NCBI GenBank assembly: GCA_016271365.2
Contig: CM057453.1
Span: forward strand, 503,167,001 to 503,231,000
Direction of reading: 5' to 3'
DNA: 64,000 bases
Source: Neoceratodus forsteri
Lineage: Eukaryota; Chordata; Ceratodontiformes; Ceratodontidae
A program made the position numbers and the translations under genes. Shown here piece by piece: positions 9,871 through 21,950 of this stretch (its first letter is position 1; every line of letters starts with the position of its first letter). The notes under the pieces were generated by a model. The model did not search any database, was not told where the DNA came from, and saw nothing but the letters and a program-made list of their open reading frames with translations.

Positions 9871-12167
9871 AGCCCATGTCACAGGCTACCACCCAGCCAG
9901 CTACTCTCCTCTAATGCAGGGTGAAGATGATTTTGTTTCCACTAAAGAAGAAGGAAAAAAAAGTGCCGCTGTGTTTTAAATATTTTATTTTTTTAAAGCC
10001 TTACCAGAACAGTTTATATCAGCAGTGTATGTTCAGTGCATCTCATTAAGTAAGCAAACATGGCACCCTACTTCCATTGTAAAAATATTTTAGCACTAAA
10101 AACTAACAGCCCAAAACATTTGCAAAGAGTGGCGGGTGAAACACGAAGAAAACATTCACCCTTTTAAGTCGCCACTTTTTGGAGCCATACGCAGAAGACA
10201 TTCTAGTCACATGTGACTTAAGTTACTATGCAGAATGCGTTCACCAGATATTAGTGAGCTCAGATGGAGTTTGCACCTGCTGATATGCTGGTCTTTTGGC
10301 TGTCCTGGTCTTTTGGCATGGCATAGCACCAATCACATGGCACTGTGCTACACTGTGTGCAGACATGTGGTACTCCCACCCACCCACCCTGCTCATACCA
10401 TTTATTCTGGGCAAGCCAGTTTTGGATTTCTATAGCCCACCTTTGACCTCCCTGGTAGTCCAAAGGCCCCTCCCATCTGCACCCCACATTGTGTGCACTC
10501 CCTGGCATCCAGTGTATCCCACTTCCTAGCCCCAGTCCTTCAACAGCATCAACCAGCTGTCACTTATTTCACACAAACCATTCCTCTGCCAGCACTAGCC
10601 AAGTCCTGTTATAGCTTTGTGATTCCCCTATCACCAGCCTGTAGCTGTTGTATAGGCAAAGCTGTCATGAAAGTCTGCGACAGGGTTGGTGAGAGTTGCC
10701 GTGCTTTGTGCTGGCAGCCCCCTTCCCACATAGTTCCAGTGCGTTTATCAACCGTGTGAGGAAGGCCGACGACCATTGTTGTGCATTACACAGTTGTGGC
10801 TGTTGCCAGTGCTTTGTCATGAACACTTAGCAACAATCCCTAATGACTGTGTATCAGGCCCTAACTTGGGGGGATTGAGAATGTCCGTTGCTGTGCCTCA
10901 AGTCAAGCTGTAAGCATCCTTTAGTTCAGCACTGCGTCACATCAGTGGATTCCTGGTCTGTGCTTTAGGTCTTGCAAGAAACAGTTATTTGAAGTGGGAT
11001 AGCACTTTGTATAGCTTGTGATTCCAACTGTACTGTAGAAACCTACCACCATGCAGATAACTGAATAAGAGACCTCCTTAGAGTTACTCCTCCTTTATGG
11101 CTGTGGCAAAAAATCTTTAGAGTAGAACCTTTAAATCAAAACATAACTGTAAAGTGCAACTGGTTTATCATCATCCAGGTTAAATTAATATTGTAGAAAA
11201 AAAGCACAATATTGTAATGTTTCATCTTCCTTAAAGTCAAAAACCACGCGGCTACAAAAGCCTAATTCAGAAACAGAACAAAAACTTCACCTTCTGGTAA
11301 AAAAACTACGACTTAACATTCTGTTAGCAATAATTTACTAGAAGCTAAAACCCAATCTTTCCAGTTTTATGCAATTTTTCTGCTTCTTAATGTTTTAAAT
11401 ATGTAAATAATGGTTTGCTTTGTTTTAAAAAAAAAAAATCTTCCTTTATAAATGCTTAAGTTTATACTTTTTATAAATAAATGAAAAAAATAACTGCATT
11501 GACTTCCTCAGACTGTTCAGTTGTATTTCTTTTTTCTGTATAAGTTTTTCTCACTCAGACTGCACCACACCATGCCAGTGCCCCAAGTAAAGGAGCAGAC
11601 TCGGGTCACTGGGAGTTGCTGGGGGAAGGGGAGCTGGAAGAGTGACTGATGGACTGTTCTTCTCTCCCGGGGAGAGGGGCTTTGCCTGCTCCACTGCTGA
11701 CTACCGCCAGGTGGCAGTGTAGGCTGGGATGGCACGTAATAGGGAGGGGCTGCCGGTTTGGTGTGGTGCCTGTGTGCCTCCACACAGCACATGCCCTTGC
11801 CTGTCTACAGCAGGGGGTGAAACTCCAGAATAAAACAGAAAAGAGGGGCTGTGCAAGCTAATGAAGCCCTGCCTGCCTTCTCTTGGCCTGTGCCACCAGC
11901 TGACCACCCAAATCTGGAGTATTAATGCTGGGGTGGGCAAGAGGGAATCCGCAGGAGAAATCCAGTGGGTTCGAGTGTTAGGCCTCAGACAGAGGAGGCA
12001 GGGACAGGGTTGATAGCCATCCTGCACAGCCTCTGCAGGGAAAAAGTTTGATAGGAAAAAGAAAAATACCACTTGGCCTACCCAGTCTGCCCAGATGGTC
12101 CCAGTCTAGTCTGTCTCTGCAGGCTCAAACTGGTCTCTGGCGACCCTCCCTCCGTGCCTATTTACTG
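9871..12167. other. no gene recognised
   Basis: The first 1.6 kb is AT-rich and otherwise featureless, with AATAAA-type motifs near 11477. From about 11530 to 12167 the sequence becomes GC-richer and may be an unidentified repeat. I found no exon of MANBA, the neighbour expected downstream of NFKB1 in other vertebrates. Confidence 0.4.
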
Positions 12168-12950
12168 ATCTTGCTTCGAGGGGGCTCTTGCAGCAGACAA
12201 CACCGGTAGGACTGAAGGCACCAGGATCACACAGTAAACTTCTAGTTAGCAGTCTATCATGGAGGACCACCCCGCCAACATCAGCACACTGATGTCCACC
12301 TATCCTGAAAAGGGGTGGTCCTTCAGACCTACCTTAGTTCTTTTCCTGCCGTTGACCTGCACACGTCAAGCCACCACAGATGCCTGCTTCAGTCAACCCA
12401 TTTTGTTCGTGTTTACCCACGATTTATTTCCATTTTCTGTTATAGTATTAACATCGATTTTCAGTGTTTCCTCCATCTCATTTATGCTTCTTCTCCTCCA
12501 GCCTCGTCTTCCAGCCAGACCACTAAGTGTGCCTGCGGCAAGCAGATACCTGCCAAAGATGGTCACTCTTCCTGCCTACTCTGCTTAGGCCCCAACCACG
12601 ACACCAAGGCCTGCTAGGACTTTAACCAGGCCACACGGAGACGCTGCTTGAAGACCCTTCAGAGCTACCAGCTTCAGCAAAAATTGGCTGCAATGCAGAA
12701 GCAGCTTTAGGCTAAAAGCTCTTGCATGTCCCCAGCTCAGTCTTCTTGGGCATCTTCTGCTTTTTCTTCCCAGAAGGAGAAGTCGTCTAGCAGGAGGGAC
12801 AAGCTCCAAGACCGTCCTCAGTCAGCCTTTTGCTCGCGGTCACTGTATAGACCAGCTTCCGCCTCTGGGTCTTCCTCCCACAGTGGGTCGGCCTCTCCTT
12901 CCTCGGCAGCCCTCATTCCCTCCGGGTTGCTGGTGGTACAGCCATAGGTG
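12168..12950 (+). mobile_element. 5' fragment of a DIRS element (H), F family
   Basis: The left end (GCTTCGAGGGGGCTCTTGCA) resembles the left terminus of element F at 35107. It is followed, as in F, by a GGACCACC segment and the start of gag. The fragment stops near 12945; no RT, recombinase or right end follows. Next comes a sequence starting CATAGGTGCCGAC with a G-run, probably a different repeat. Confidence 0.65.
12520..12947 (+). pseudogene. DIRS gag N-terminus with Cys/His cluster, element H
   Basis: The frame encodes KCACGKQIPAKDGHSSC, then LLCLGPNHDTKAC, matching the gag cluster of element F (KCACGKQIPFKD). A TAG at 12615-12617 interrupts it just after the last Cys. A serine-rich stretch (SSQKEKSSSRRDK, SASGSSSHSGSAS) follows in another frame, like the Ser/Pro-rich linker of the F gag. 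The piece ends where H is truncated. Confidence 0.65.
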
Positions 12951-13713
12951 CCGACTACGGGGGGGGGGTGCTGAGGGATTGAAGCCCCACCCCCAAACAT
13001 TAAAGTGTGGGCTTTGCCCCCCCTTCCCTGGCTGGAATTGTGTATGTGTGTATTTGTTTTTGTCGGGCAGACGGACAGAATTGTCCTCCCCGCTGAAGGC
13101 TGGAGCAGAGGGGCAATTGGCTCAGTCACAACTCACATACATTATCTGTTCCTCTCCCAGTCATGCATGCTGGCAGTGACGTGCTATTTAATTTGTGTAT
13201 GGGGAGCATTTTCATTGGTGGAACCACTGGTGGGAGGAGGAGTTGTGTTCAGTCAGGCATGCGCGGCACCTAGCATGCACCAACTCGGCAGCCAGCAGTA
13301 CCAATTTTGGCTCCAACCAAGCCACCATCCACTATTCGTTTGCTACTTGGCTTGCGCAAACTAGTAGAGAACAGAGGTGTCTCTAATTCAGAGCATGACA
13401 TTGAGGTGTCCACGTCCCCAAACACGGGTCCCCTTCTCCCTGGAGATGTTTCAAGGGTTTCTTGGCAGCGGAGATTACAACACGGCCTCACGGCATCCCA
13501 ATGCAGCCCGTCCCCTTTGGATGAACACCGCTCCTCCGTGGATTCTTTCAGCAGCCCTGCCACCACTGTGGCTTCTCAAGTAAGTGACAGAAAATATATT
13601 TTCTGATCCGAGTTCAGCTTTTTTTTTTATATGCTTTATTTTTATTCTTTAAGATATAATTTACACTCAAATTTAATTACATAGAAAAAGATAAACCATT
13701 TAAGAACATGATT
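12951..13713. other. unclassified repeat, an unrecognised open frame and a minus-strand retroposon tail
   Basis: The sequence from 12951 begins like a DNA-transposon end (CATAGGTGCCGAC followed by GGGGGGTGCT), which I cannot confirm. An open frame at 13307-13606 contains PLDEHRSSVDSFSSPAT and then a GTAAGT-like donor; I do not recognise it. At 13615-13665 a T-run followed by TTTATTTTTATTCTTTAAGA looks like the 3' end of a minus-strand retroposon (AATAAA plus poly-A on that strand), cut by element A at 13714. Confidence 0.3.
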
Positions 13714-13729
13714 TTCAAACAACATGAAG

Positions 13730-13872
13730 TCTTGCTATATTATAGACATTAGCAGTTTGATCCAGCTCTAGAACTGCCCCGGAGTTAAATGGTTAAAACC
13801 ATTCCAAAATAGAATTTTGGCACGAGAGCAGCTCTATCTGTGTCATTTCAAACTTGAACTGTCAGATTCTTT
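13730..13872. repeat. left inverted terminal repeat, element A
   Basis: It is the reverse complement of 19122-19265 over about 140 bases with a handful of differences (shared core CCAAAATAGAATTTTGG region and CAGCTCTATCTGTGTCATTT). Confidence 0.92.
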
Positions 13873-14266
13873 ACTCCGCCTCAGTGAACAGTCGCTCCGG
13901 AGATTTCTCCTTCTGCTCGGTTCATTTCTCGGTTTAAAAAGTGTTTTCTCGGTTGGATTTAACCGAGAATAGTTTTATTTTAACCGCAAAACCGTTCGGT
14001 TCAAGCTCTATCTGTGGTAACCGTAAGTAAATGAAGGTTTTGTCTGTGTGGAACTTGTAGTTATCGGTTCGGTTTTGAACCGATCAGTGGGTTTAAAACT
14101 CATTTAAAACTAAAAGTTACTATTTTAGAGTGCGGTTCCTGTTCTTATCGGTTCTAAAAAACGGATTTATTACGGTTTTTCCAATACCGTGAACACGTTA
14201 GGAACCGATAAGGGTGTCTTGCCTGGCACTGCTGCTAAAGGGCAAGTTTTTGGTTAGGCTGGCATT

Positions 14267-15748
14267 ATGTCTGAGAAACCCAAAGAAAAAACGGACCCAT
14301 TGGTTTCAACACTGTGATGTTTGTGGGGAAGTCTTTGCCAAGGCTGACCCACACACCACATGTGTTTATTGTCTGGGGTTTGACCACCTCCAGTCAGACT
14401 GCCAGGTATGTAAGAATTTCCCTGCAGCCACCCTGGAAAAAAGATTGGGCAGGCTCAGGGAATGAGAGGCCAGAAAGTCCGTTGACCCGGATGGCCAGCC
14501 CGGTTCGGTGCCAACCGAACCAGAGGGAGTGCCCTCTGACCAGGGCCAGACTTCCTCGGGCAAAAGAAAAGCCAGTAAAGAAAACAAGAAAATCAGCAGG
14601 TCTGGAGTCCAAAATTCCTTCTCCAACTGCTGCAGAGATAGCAAAAGCCATACAAATTGTCCAGTCACTGTCTCAGGGTCCGTCCGAACCACCACTATCT
14701 GGTAAAAGGTCGGTTCGTCCGGTCCCAGTGGTTCAGGATTATGATATTGAGGAATTTTATGAACCAGAGGAGGGGGAGGAGGATTATGAACAGTATGAAT
14801 GTGGCTGGGAAGGTCTGGGTGTGCCCATTGAACCGGACATCTCCCCAGACAGACCTTTAGAATCTCCCCCTATGCTGTCTGAGTCCCCATCTCATTTGAT
14901 GTTTTATAAAAAAGTTGCTGAAACCCTCCAGCTTCCTTTAGAAGAGGCTGTGGATGAGCAAGAGGGGCCTGAGATTGTCTATTCCTTTACATAAGTCTTT
15001 TAGGAAACAATTAAAATTTTAAAAGCTCCTAATTCTGTGCCTCCTGTAGATAAAAAGATGGACAGAAGGTATACATTGTCAGGCCCTGATACAGAATTCC
15101 TTTCTCAGCAATGCAGTCATGTTGGGGTAGTTCAGGCTGCTGCCTGTGATAAAGCTAATATTCCCTTGGCTTCATCCTCCTGACAAGGATTCCAGGAAGA
15201 TTGATGCCATGGCAAAAAACAGTATATGGCAGCCTCTCTCTGAGACTCAGGCAAGCAAATTATATGGCTTATGTAGCTAGGTATCAGAAATCTAGATGGG
15301 ATACTGTTATGCACTTGGCCAAGCAGGCCCATGGCCAGCTGGCTAGTGAACTTGAACAGGTGGCTGCTGATGGCATTGAAGCCTCTAAGGTTCAGTTTCA
15401 TGCTGCTGTGGATGTTAATGATGTTTCCTCTGGGTCATGGCCACATCTGTAGCTTTTCAGTAGGTTGGCCTGGCTCAGGTGTACTAGTTTGTCACAGGAT
15501 ACCCAGACTAAGGCTATGGATTTTCCTGCTGTGGGAAATTCTCTGTTTGGAGAGCGAGAGAGAATTACATGAAGAAGATGGATGAATATAGGACTACTTA
15601 CAAGAGTGCCCAGGCTAAGGAGCGGCAAGCCACTCCTCAAAGGCATGCCCCCAGGGGTAGGGGTAGGCCTTTTCACAGGCCTTTCTACCAGACTCAGGCC
15701 TCCTCTGCCTATGCTCAGAGGGGCTTCTTCAGAGGCAGGGGCAGATGA
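14267..15748 (+). pseudogene. DIRS gag, element A
   Basis: The likely start is ATG 14267 (MSEKPKEK), with a frameshift soon after it. The N-terminal Cys/His cluster follows: CDVCGE, HTTCVYCLGFDH and CQVCKNF. The middle is acidic (EEFYEPEEGEEDYEQ), then comes SVPPVDKKMDRRYTLSGPD. The C-terminal helical domain includes DSRKIDAM, YMAYVARYQKSRWD and KQAHGQLASELEQV. The end is Arg/Gly/Gln-rich (APRGRGRPFHRPF) and stops at 15746-15748. At least three frameshifts and several stops are present. By analogy it would be the nucleocapsid-like RNA-binding protein; its detailed function is not known to me. Confidence 0.8.
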
Positions 15749-15749
15749 G

Positions 15750-17611
15750 GGGTGGGCAGACCTGCTCCCACCCCCCAGCCTAAAGCTCCTGCGAAACAGG
15801 CACCCTGATGGGGTGCCCAGGGCCGATTCTCCTGTACCAGTGGGGGGCAGGCTGGCTTACTTCAGTCAGAATTGGGCTTCTTTAACCTCAGACAAGTGGG
15901 TTCTGGAAGTAGTAAGCCAGGGTCTGGTTCTCAGCTTCAAAAAGTTTCCCAAGTTGAGAAGCAGACTTTTCTACATGCAAGTGCTTCAGAGACCCTCGCT
16001 CTGGAAACAGAGGTCTCATCCCTGTTAGCTCTCAGAGCAGTAGAAAGGGTTCCTCCCCTGCATCAGGGCAGGGGTCTGTATTCCAGATACTTCCTTACCC
16101 CAAAAAAGACAGGAGAATGGCGGCCCTTTTTAGATCTCAGATATCTGAACAAGCATCTTTTGAAACCAAAGTTCAAAATGGTAACTCTGGCAATGATTTT
16201 ACCTTCCCTAAGGCCAGAGGACTGGCTAGCCTCCCTGGACCTCAAGAATGCCTATTTCCATGTCCTAATCAGAAGATCCCATCGAAAGTACCTCAGATTC
16301 GAACTGCCCTCAGGTCATTACCAGTTCAGAGCAATGCCCTTCGGCCTTACCTCTGCTCCAAGGGTATTCACAAAGTGTCTAGCAGTGGCAGTGGCCACTT
16401 AAGGAGGCAGAGGATTGCTGTTTTTCCCTATCTAGACGACTGGTTCATTGTAGGCCAGTCCCCAGAACAGGTAAAATCTCACCTGCAGGTCACCCAGCAG
16501 CTTCTCACCTCCTGGGTTTTCTGCTAAACCTACCAAAGTCGGTTCTGGAACCAGTCCAGGTACTCACCTTTTAGGGCAGAATTGGACACAAAGCTAGCCA
16601 GAGCCTTTCTTCCCCAGAAAGGGTAAGGAATTTAGTGGCTCTGGCCTCTTCCTTCACTCTGCAGGTCTCTCACCAGCAAGACACTTTCTGCAGCTCCTGG
16701 GGCCATGGCTGCATCCACAGCTGTTGTGCAGGGAGCCAGATTTCAGATGAGAGACATTCAGTTTCACTTGAGAACCTTTTGGTCTCAGAGAAGAGACCCC
16801 TTTCCAAGTTGGTCCCAGTGACTTGAACCTTGATCCTAGCTCTCCAGTGGTGGCAGGATCAGAGCAATTAAGAGCGGGGTCCCTTCATTTCCCTTCTCCA
16901 CGACTTGAATCTCACTACAGATGCTTCCCTTCTGGGTTGGGAGCCCACATGGGCACCTTTCCACTCAGGGAGTTTGGTCCCCCCAGGAATCTCTGCTCCA
17001 CATCAGTTTGCTGGAACTCAGAGCTGTCTTTTTCGCTCTTCAAGCTTTTTCTGCATCTGTCCACGACAAGGTGATACAAGTCAGAACAGACAACACCACA
17101 ACAATGTGGTACATCAACAAACAGGGGGCACTCGGTCTTCGGCCTTGTGCACCGAGGCAATGAAGTTGTGGTCTCTGGCCTATTCCCTGAACACTTCCCT
17201 CACAGCAGTTCATCTTCCAGGGAAGGACAATGTCCCAGCGGATGCCCTCAGTAGGATTTCCCAGGCCATCACGAATGGTCCCTGGATCCTCAAGTGCTGG
17301 GGATAGTTTTGCCAGGTGGGGCATCCTCAGATAGATCTTTTGCAGCCCCAGACAATCACAAACTTCCTCTGTTCTGTTGCAGGCCTCCAGTGCTGGGCTC
17401 AGTTCCCCTGGATGCCCTTCTTCTGGATTGGGAGGGAAGTTCCTCTATGCTTCCCCTTCCTCTCCTATTCAAAGTACTAGTCAAAATCAGATCTCAGCCT
17501 TGCAGGGTGATTCTGATTGCCCGGATTGGGCCAGGCAGCCCTGGTACCTCACTCCTTCTGTCTCTGACAGTCCATCTTCCCTGTGCCTCCCCAGGAATCA
17601 CAATCTGTTGA
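15750..17611 (+). pseudogene. DIRS RT, RNase H and methyltransferase-like polyprotein, element A
   Basis: RT motifs are clear at 15870-16402 (GLYSRYFLTPKKTGEWRP, LASLDLKNAYFHV, HYQFRAMPFGLTSAPRVFTK) and, after a frameshift, YLDDWF near 16429. RNase H follows at about 16905-17310 (LTTDASLLGWE, LELRAVFFALQAF, VRTDNTTTMWYINKQG, VPADALSR). A methyltransferase-like tail with VLVKIRSQ and RVILIARIGP ends at 17609-17611. The polymerase would copy element RNA into a circular DNA product. Multiple frameshifts make it nonfunctional. Confidence 0.85.
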
Positions 17612-18720
17612 CTTGTGCCCAGGGAAGGGTTTGGTATCCGACCTCAATCCCTCAACCTCAAGGCCTGGCTCTTGAGGAGTTAGAGTTTGCTGATTTACAC
17701 CTCTCTCAGGGTGTTCTTGAGATCCTAAAGGCTTCCAGAAAGCCTTCCACTAGGCTACTTATAGTTCTAAATGGAAAAGGTTTTCCATTTGGTGTGCTGG
17801 GAAAATATTTCCCAGAATCTGCTGAATTGCCCATTTTGTTAGATTACATGGTACATCTTAATTCCTTGGTCTCAGACCAGCTACCCTGAGAGTTCATTTG
17901 GCAGCTGTGTTCTTTTTGTGTCAGCAGGAAAGTCATCCCTCTTCCTCTCATCCTGTGTTTTCCAAGTTTTTATGGGATTACTCCATACTAATCCTCCTTT
18001 CGGAACCGCCCCTGCTTGGGACCTTAATGTTTGCATTGCCCAGTTAATGCAACTCTTTTGAACCTCTGTCTTCTGCAGAGCTTAAGTACCTAACTTGAAA
18101 ACTGTTTCTAGTGGCTATCACTTCTGCCAGATGCATAAGTGGTGCAAGCCTTGTCAGTGGAGACTGACTTTATTTCTTTCCACAGGGATAAGGTAGTCCT
18201 TAGGACTAATAGGAAGTTGTCGCTAAGGTGGTTTCAGATTTCCATCTTAATCAATCTATCTCCTTCCAGTATTTTTCACTGATCACCCTCTTCGGTGAGA
18301 GGAGGTTGCACAGCCTGGATGTTAAGAGAGCTCTTAGTTATTATATAGAGCGTACTAAAGGTCACAGGTCTGAATCCTCCAACTTTTCCTTACCTATGGT
18401 GAAGTTGGGAAAGGCAACCTGCCACTAAGAGATCAATAGCCAGGTGGATTGTCTCTTGTATCCAATTTTGTTATCAGAAAGTGGCAGAGCCCCTCGGGTT
18501 TGAGGGCTCATTCTACCAGGGGTACAGCTATGCCTCTAGCTGCTGCAGAGATATCCCTTTATTAGAGATTTGCTAGGCTGCTACTTGGAAAACGGTACAC
18601 ACTTTTACTAAGCATTACTCCCTGGATGTCCAGGCCAGAGAGATGTTTGGTTTGGCACAGCTGTTCTTCAGAGCCTATTCTCTAAGTAGGTTCTGCCCTC
18701 CTCCATGGAGGTACTGCTTG
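17377..18720 (+). pseudogene. DIRS tyrosine recombinase, element A
   Basis: The N-terminal part (EILKASRKPSTR, GKGFPFGVLGKYF) corresponds to the core-binding region of the other copies. Catalytic-domain pieces follow in shifting frames: a VAITSAR-like segment near 18110, AHSTRGTAMP near 18505, and ATWKTVHTFTKHYSLDV near 18585-18635 with the nucleophilic Tyr. Its 5' part overlaps the methyltransferase-like frame at -1. It would integrate the circular DNA; the copy is broken by several stops. Confidence 0.8.
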
Positions 18721-18732
18721 TATTCTGCTAAT

Positions 18733-18825
18733 GTCTATAATATAGCAAGACTTCATGTTGTTTGAAGTAAAATTACTCACCTTAGTAATGTTGTTTCTTC
18801 TAATGAGTCTTGCTATATTATAGAC
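18733..18825. repeat. internal complementary region, element A
   Basis: The first half is the reverse complement of 13714-13745 and the second half of the right end at 19246-19300. It therefore equals the complement of a left-right circle junction. It starts and ends with the same GTCTATAATATAGCAAGAC unit in opposite directions. Confidence 0.92.
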
Positions 18826-19121
18826 CTCCCCAACCTGCCCCTCTCTCAGAACCTCTACTTGGTGGGTGCGGCAACTTAGTGTGTGGGTACTACTTATGTC
18901 CTGTTAGCATTTTGCCCCCTTTGGGACTTTGGGGGTGTATGTATGCTGCGTGTGTGTTTTATTATACTTATGTTCCATTTCATATTATTAGAATGGTGTT
19001 AGTATTTCTGGTCCCTGACTTGAGTCTTGGGTGTTGGGACCATCAATGGTTGTTATTATTTAGGTAGCCATTTGGCTAGTGTGGTTACAGCTTCACACAG
19101 ACCTTAGTGAGTTTGGCTCAT

Positions 19122-19300
19122 AAAGATCTGACAGTTCAAGTTTGAAATGACACAGATAGAGCTGCTCTCGTGACAAAATTCTATTTTGGAATGGTTTTAA
19201 CCATTTTACTCCGGGGCAGTTCTAGAGCTGGATCAAACTGCTAATGTCTATAATATAGCAAGACTCCATTAGAAGAAACAACATTACTAAGGTGAGTAAT
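19122..19300. repeat. right inverted terminal repeat and right extension, element A
   Basis: Positions 19122-19265 pair with the left repeat; 19266-19300 is the right-specific extension that is complementary to the second half of the internal region. Confidence 0.9.
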
Positions 19301-19433
19301 TTTTTCTTCTGGTATCAATATATGTAACCAAATAAAGCAAAAAAAAGTCAGTATTTAGGGAGATTTAAAGGAAATATTATACCATAATATATTTAGAGCT
19401 TTCTAATTAAATGAACAGTTAAGCATATGCTTG
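19301..19433. other. short AT-rich host segment between elements A and B
   Basis: About 130 AT-rich bases, with no feature recognised. Confidence 0.5.
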
Positions 19434-19590
19434 TTTCTAGGGACGTGGATATGTTGTTCAATCCACACTGTCTGGCAGGTTCCTTGCTGCCTTAATTCTT
19501 GCCAGAAGGTCTTCAAGCTGGCTCCTCCCACCCACCCGGGTGGTAAAACCCTTGGTTCTGCCCCATGACGCCAGATCTTCCTTACCGCTT
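19434..19590. repeat. left inverted terminal repeat, element B
   Basis: It matches the left repeats of C (25187 on), D (60813 on) and E (61912 on), sharing GATATGTTGTTCA, GGTCTTCAAGCTGGCTCCTC and CATGACGCCAGATCTTCCTT or close variants. Confidence 0.88.
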
Positions 19591-19711
19591 GGAAGCTCAG
19601 GTTCCCTCCTTAGCGCTCTGCGTTTTAGGACTGGATCCAAACTCTTCTGGTTTTCCGAAAATTATTTTAAAGTTTTCTAGACTACGGTCTTTATCTTCCC
19701 TCACGGCTGCG

Positions 19712-21950
19712 ATGGACAACTCCACTCCCGGCTTCCGTCGGTGCCCTTCCGGGCAGAAGATGTCCCGGACCGATCCGTGCTCCACGTGCGTTTACTGCCT
19801 GAGCCTTGCCCACGATTTGCAGGCCTCGATCTGTGCAAGTCGTTCTCGGCTTCGATCTTAGAGGACTGCGCTGCCAGACTACAACTTGGGCGTCCCGAGT
19901 AACGGTACCCGTCTGTGAAGTCAAAGGAGGTCCGTTGGGCGGTGTCTGCAGGTGTGGGCTCCACGGAGCAGCTGGAGCAGTTGATCGCCCTCGAGGAGGA
20001 GGCGGCCCAGGCCACTTCATCTTCCTTCTTGGCTGCGGCGTTTATCCTGCTCTCCTTGGGCTTCTTCTACACTGCTTCCTTTAAGGAGCTTTGCCAGTCC
20101 CTCTCCGCCAAAGGAGAAGGCCATCGACATACCAGTAGGTCAAGAAAAAGAACCAAAGACAAGTCCCACCATCGACATTCGTGGGAGCAGGAGAGATCCC
20201 CTTCACTGGACCGTCTGCTCTCGACTTCGGTCGAGGTTACAGATAAGGCCGCTGGCTTCATGGTGTCCCTGTCAGGTCAGCCAGCCGAGACATCCGTTGA
20301 TGCGGTCGAGATTTTTCTTGACCCATTGGACGGTTTGCCGACTTGAGAAGCCGACAGCCCTTCTTCACCAGTCCCCTCGGTGGTAACCGAGGACTTGCCT
20401 GTGCCGAAGTCTCCGGTAAAGGACGCCTGAACCAGGGATGAGCAGGTTTCCCTCTTCTTTGACCCACCGTGACCCCAAAGGTCTCGGGTCCTCTTCCAGG
20501 TCGAGTAGGTCCCGCCGACATCGGCGGTCTTGGTACCGTGGAGCGACGCGCCGCAGCTCATCCTCTTCGGAGGATAGCTCGGCTATAAGTTACACCAGCT
20601 CTATCACATGATGTGGCAGCAACTTTTGTTGACTGCAACAAGCCAACTCCGCTGCCTTCTCTGGCAATTAAGGGTTGTCACGAGCGATCAAGCAACCCCG
20701 TGGTTATCGAGAGCCGACCAAGGCTGTTGTTTGGCTGAAACCGGCTGTTCGCCCATTGTAGTGGAAAAACCACCGCCTCAACTGAAGACTGGGGCCCTGA
20801 CCAAGGATTCTCGGCTCGCCAGGGTTTGGCCCCACAGGTTGTCAGTCACCCTCACTTGATCGACCGGCAGGTGGAGAGTGGCTCAGGCACCGGTAGTTGC
20901 TTCAGACCTCGAGTCTGATCCATTAATACCTTATTCCAGGCCCATTGACCTGAATCTGCAGGGTATAGTCGGTGGATGAGAGCCCATCTCATTCTGGGTA
21001 TACTTAGTCATCTCTGGAATCCACTGGGATGCAGCTCGAACCCGCTCAGAAACGGGCCAGGTATCCCCTCACGGAGATACTGGACTGAGGAGATTCCCCT
21101 ACGGAGGCCTTCCCTGTGGCTGAAGCCATTGTTGGCCCGACCCTGAAGTTGTGGCAGCGGCCTGCAACTTGTCCCGCGCCTTCAACCAGGATGGCTCGCA
21201 AGTACGCAGTCCCCACCGGTTCACTCTTCGGTTTCTCGGAGCACCCCTCTGCGGAAGGGCTGGTGACCAACAGTGTTTTCCCGCATTCCGGGAACACTAG
21301 GGATGTGGACAAGCCCGATAAAGAATCCAAAAAGCTGGATTACTCGGGGCCGAAGGTTTACGCTGCTTCTTCCCTAGGCCTTTGACAGGCTAGCTCGGCT
21401 GTACTGATGGCACATTTCTCACGTGCTCTTATGGGTTCCCTGGATGAGGTGATTCCTCATCTCCCAGCTGACCTTCAGATGATGGTCGATCAGGTGCGGG
21501 ATCAGGGAAGGGCGGTGGCTAAACAGCTCCAAACTTTTTGGACATTGGCGACTCTTGTGCCTCGTCAGTGGCGGCCGCAGTAGCCATGCGCCGCAGAGCT
21601 TGGCTGCGGATCTCCACCTTCACGGCGGACACCCAGCACAAGCTGGCAGACGTTCCCTTCCTGGGCACCGACTTGTTTGGGTCAGGGGTGGAAGGCCATC
21701 TCCAGAGGATCTAGAAGTCCAATGCCACCTTGTATTCGGTCACATCTGCCCAGAAGGACAAAGGCCGCCAGTAGCAACGTAAGCCCTTCCGCTCCTGCGG
21801 CAAGTGCAGCCTAACAACACCAGCAACAGGGCCAGCAGGCTCACACTTGGCACCCTAAGGCCAAATCTGCCGCTTCCTCCAGTAGGAAGCCTGGAGGAAA
21901 GGGTCCAGGAGGCCCCTCGTTCGGCCCTTCCTCCAAGCCTTCCCAGTGAC
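19712..21950 (+). pseudogene. DIRS gag, element B
   Basis: It starts at ATG 19712 (MDNSTPGFRRCPSGQKMS), with the Cys/His cluster partly lost (CPSGQ, CSTCVYCLSLAHD, then ASICAS in place of the last Cys pair). The second segment (KSKEVRWAV, EQLEQLIALEEEAAQA, FKELCQSLSAKGE) matches copy E. The C-terminal part from 21110 has AEAIVGPTLKLWQRP, MARKYAVP, KESKKLDYSG and AVLMAHFSRALMGSLDEV. Several frameshifts and stops are present. Confidence 0.8.

Larger units (their letters stand above)
13714..19300 (+). mobile_element. complete but decayed DIRS element A
   Basis: It has the full DIRS plan: left inverted terminal repeat (13730-13872), gag (14267-15748), RT/RNase H/methyltransferase-like region (15750-17611), tyrosine recombinase (17377-18720), internal complementary region (18733-18825) and right inverted repeat (19122-19265). 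The two halves of the internal region match the outermost left sequence (13714-13745) and the outermost right sequence (19246-19300), which fixes both ends. No target duplication is seen, as expected for recombinase-mediated integration. Many stops and frameshifts make it inactive. Confidence 0.9.

Noticed and set aside
9341..9979. Several open frames on both strands with Cys-Val or Thr-His runs
   Set aside because: They read across a TG/CA microsatellite in the MULE 5' region.
12951..13050. hAT-type terminal repeat starting CATAGGTGCCGAC
   Set aside because: Only one end is visible and no matching inverted end or duplication was found, so it is not called as an element.
13307..13606. Open frame followed by a GTAAGT-like donor, possible first exon
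   Set aside because: No ATG at the start, no recognised protein, and it lies between repeats; kept only as an unclassified segment.
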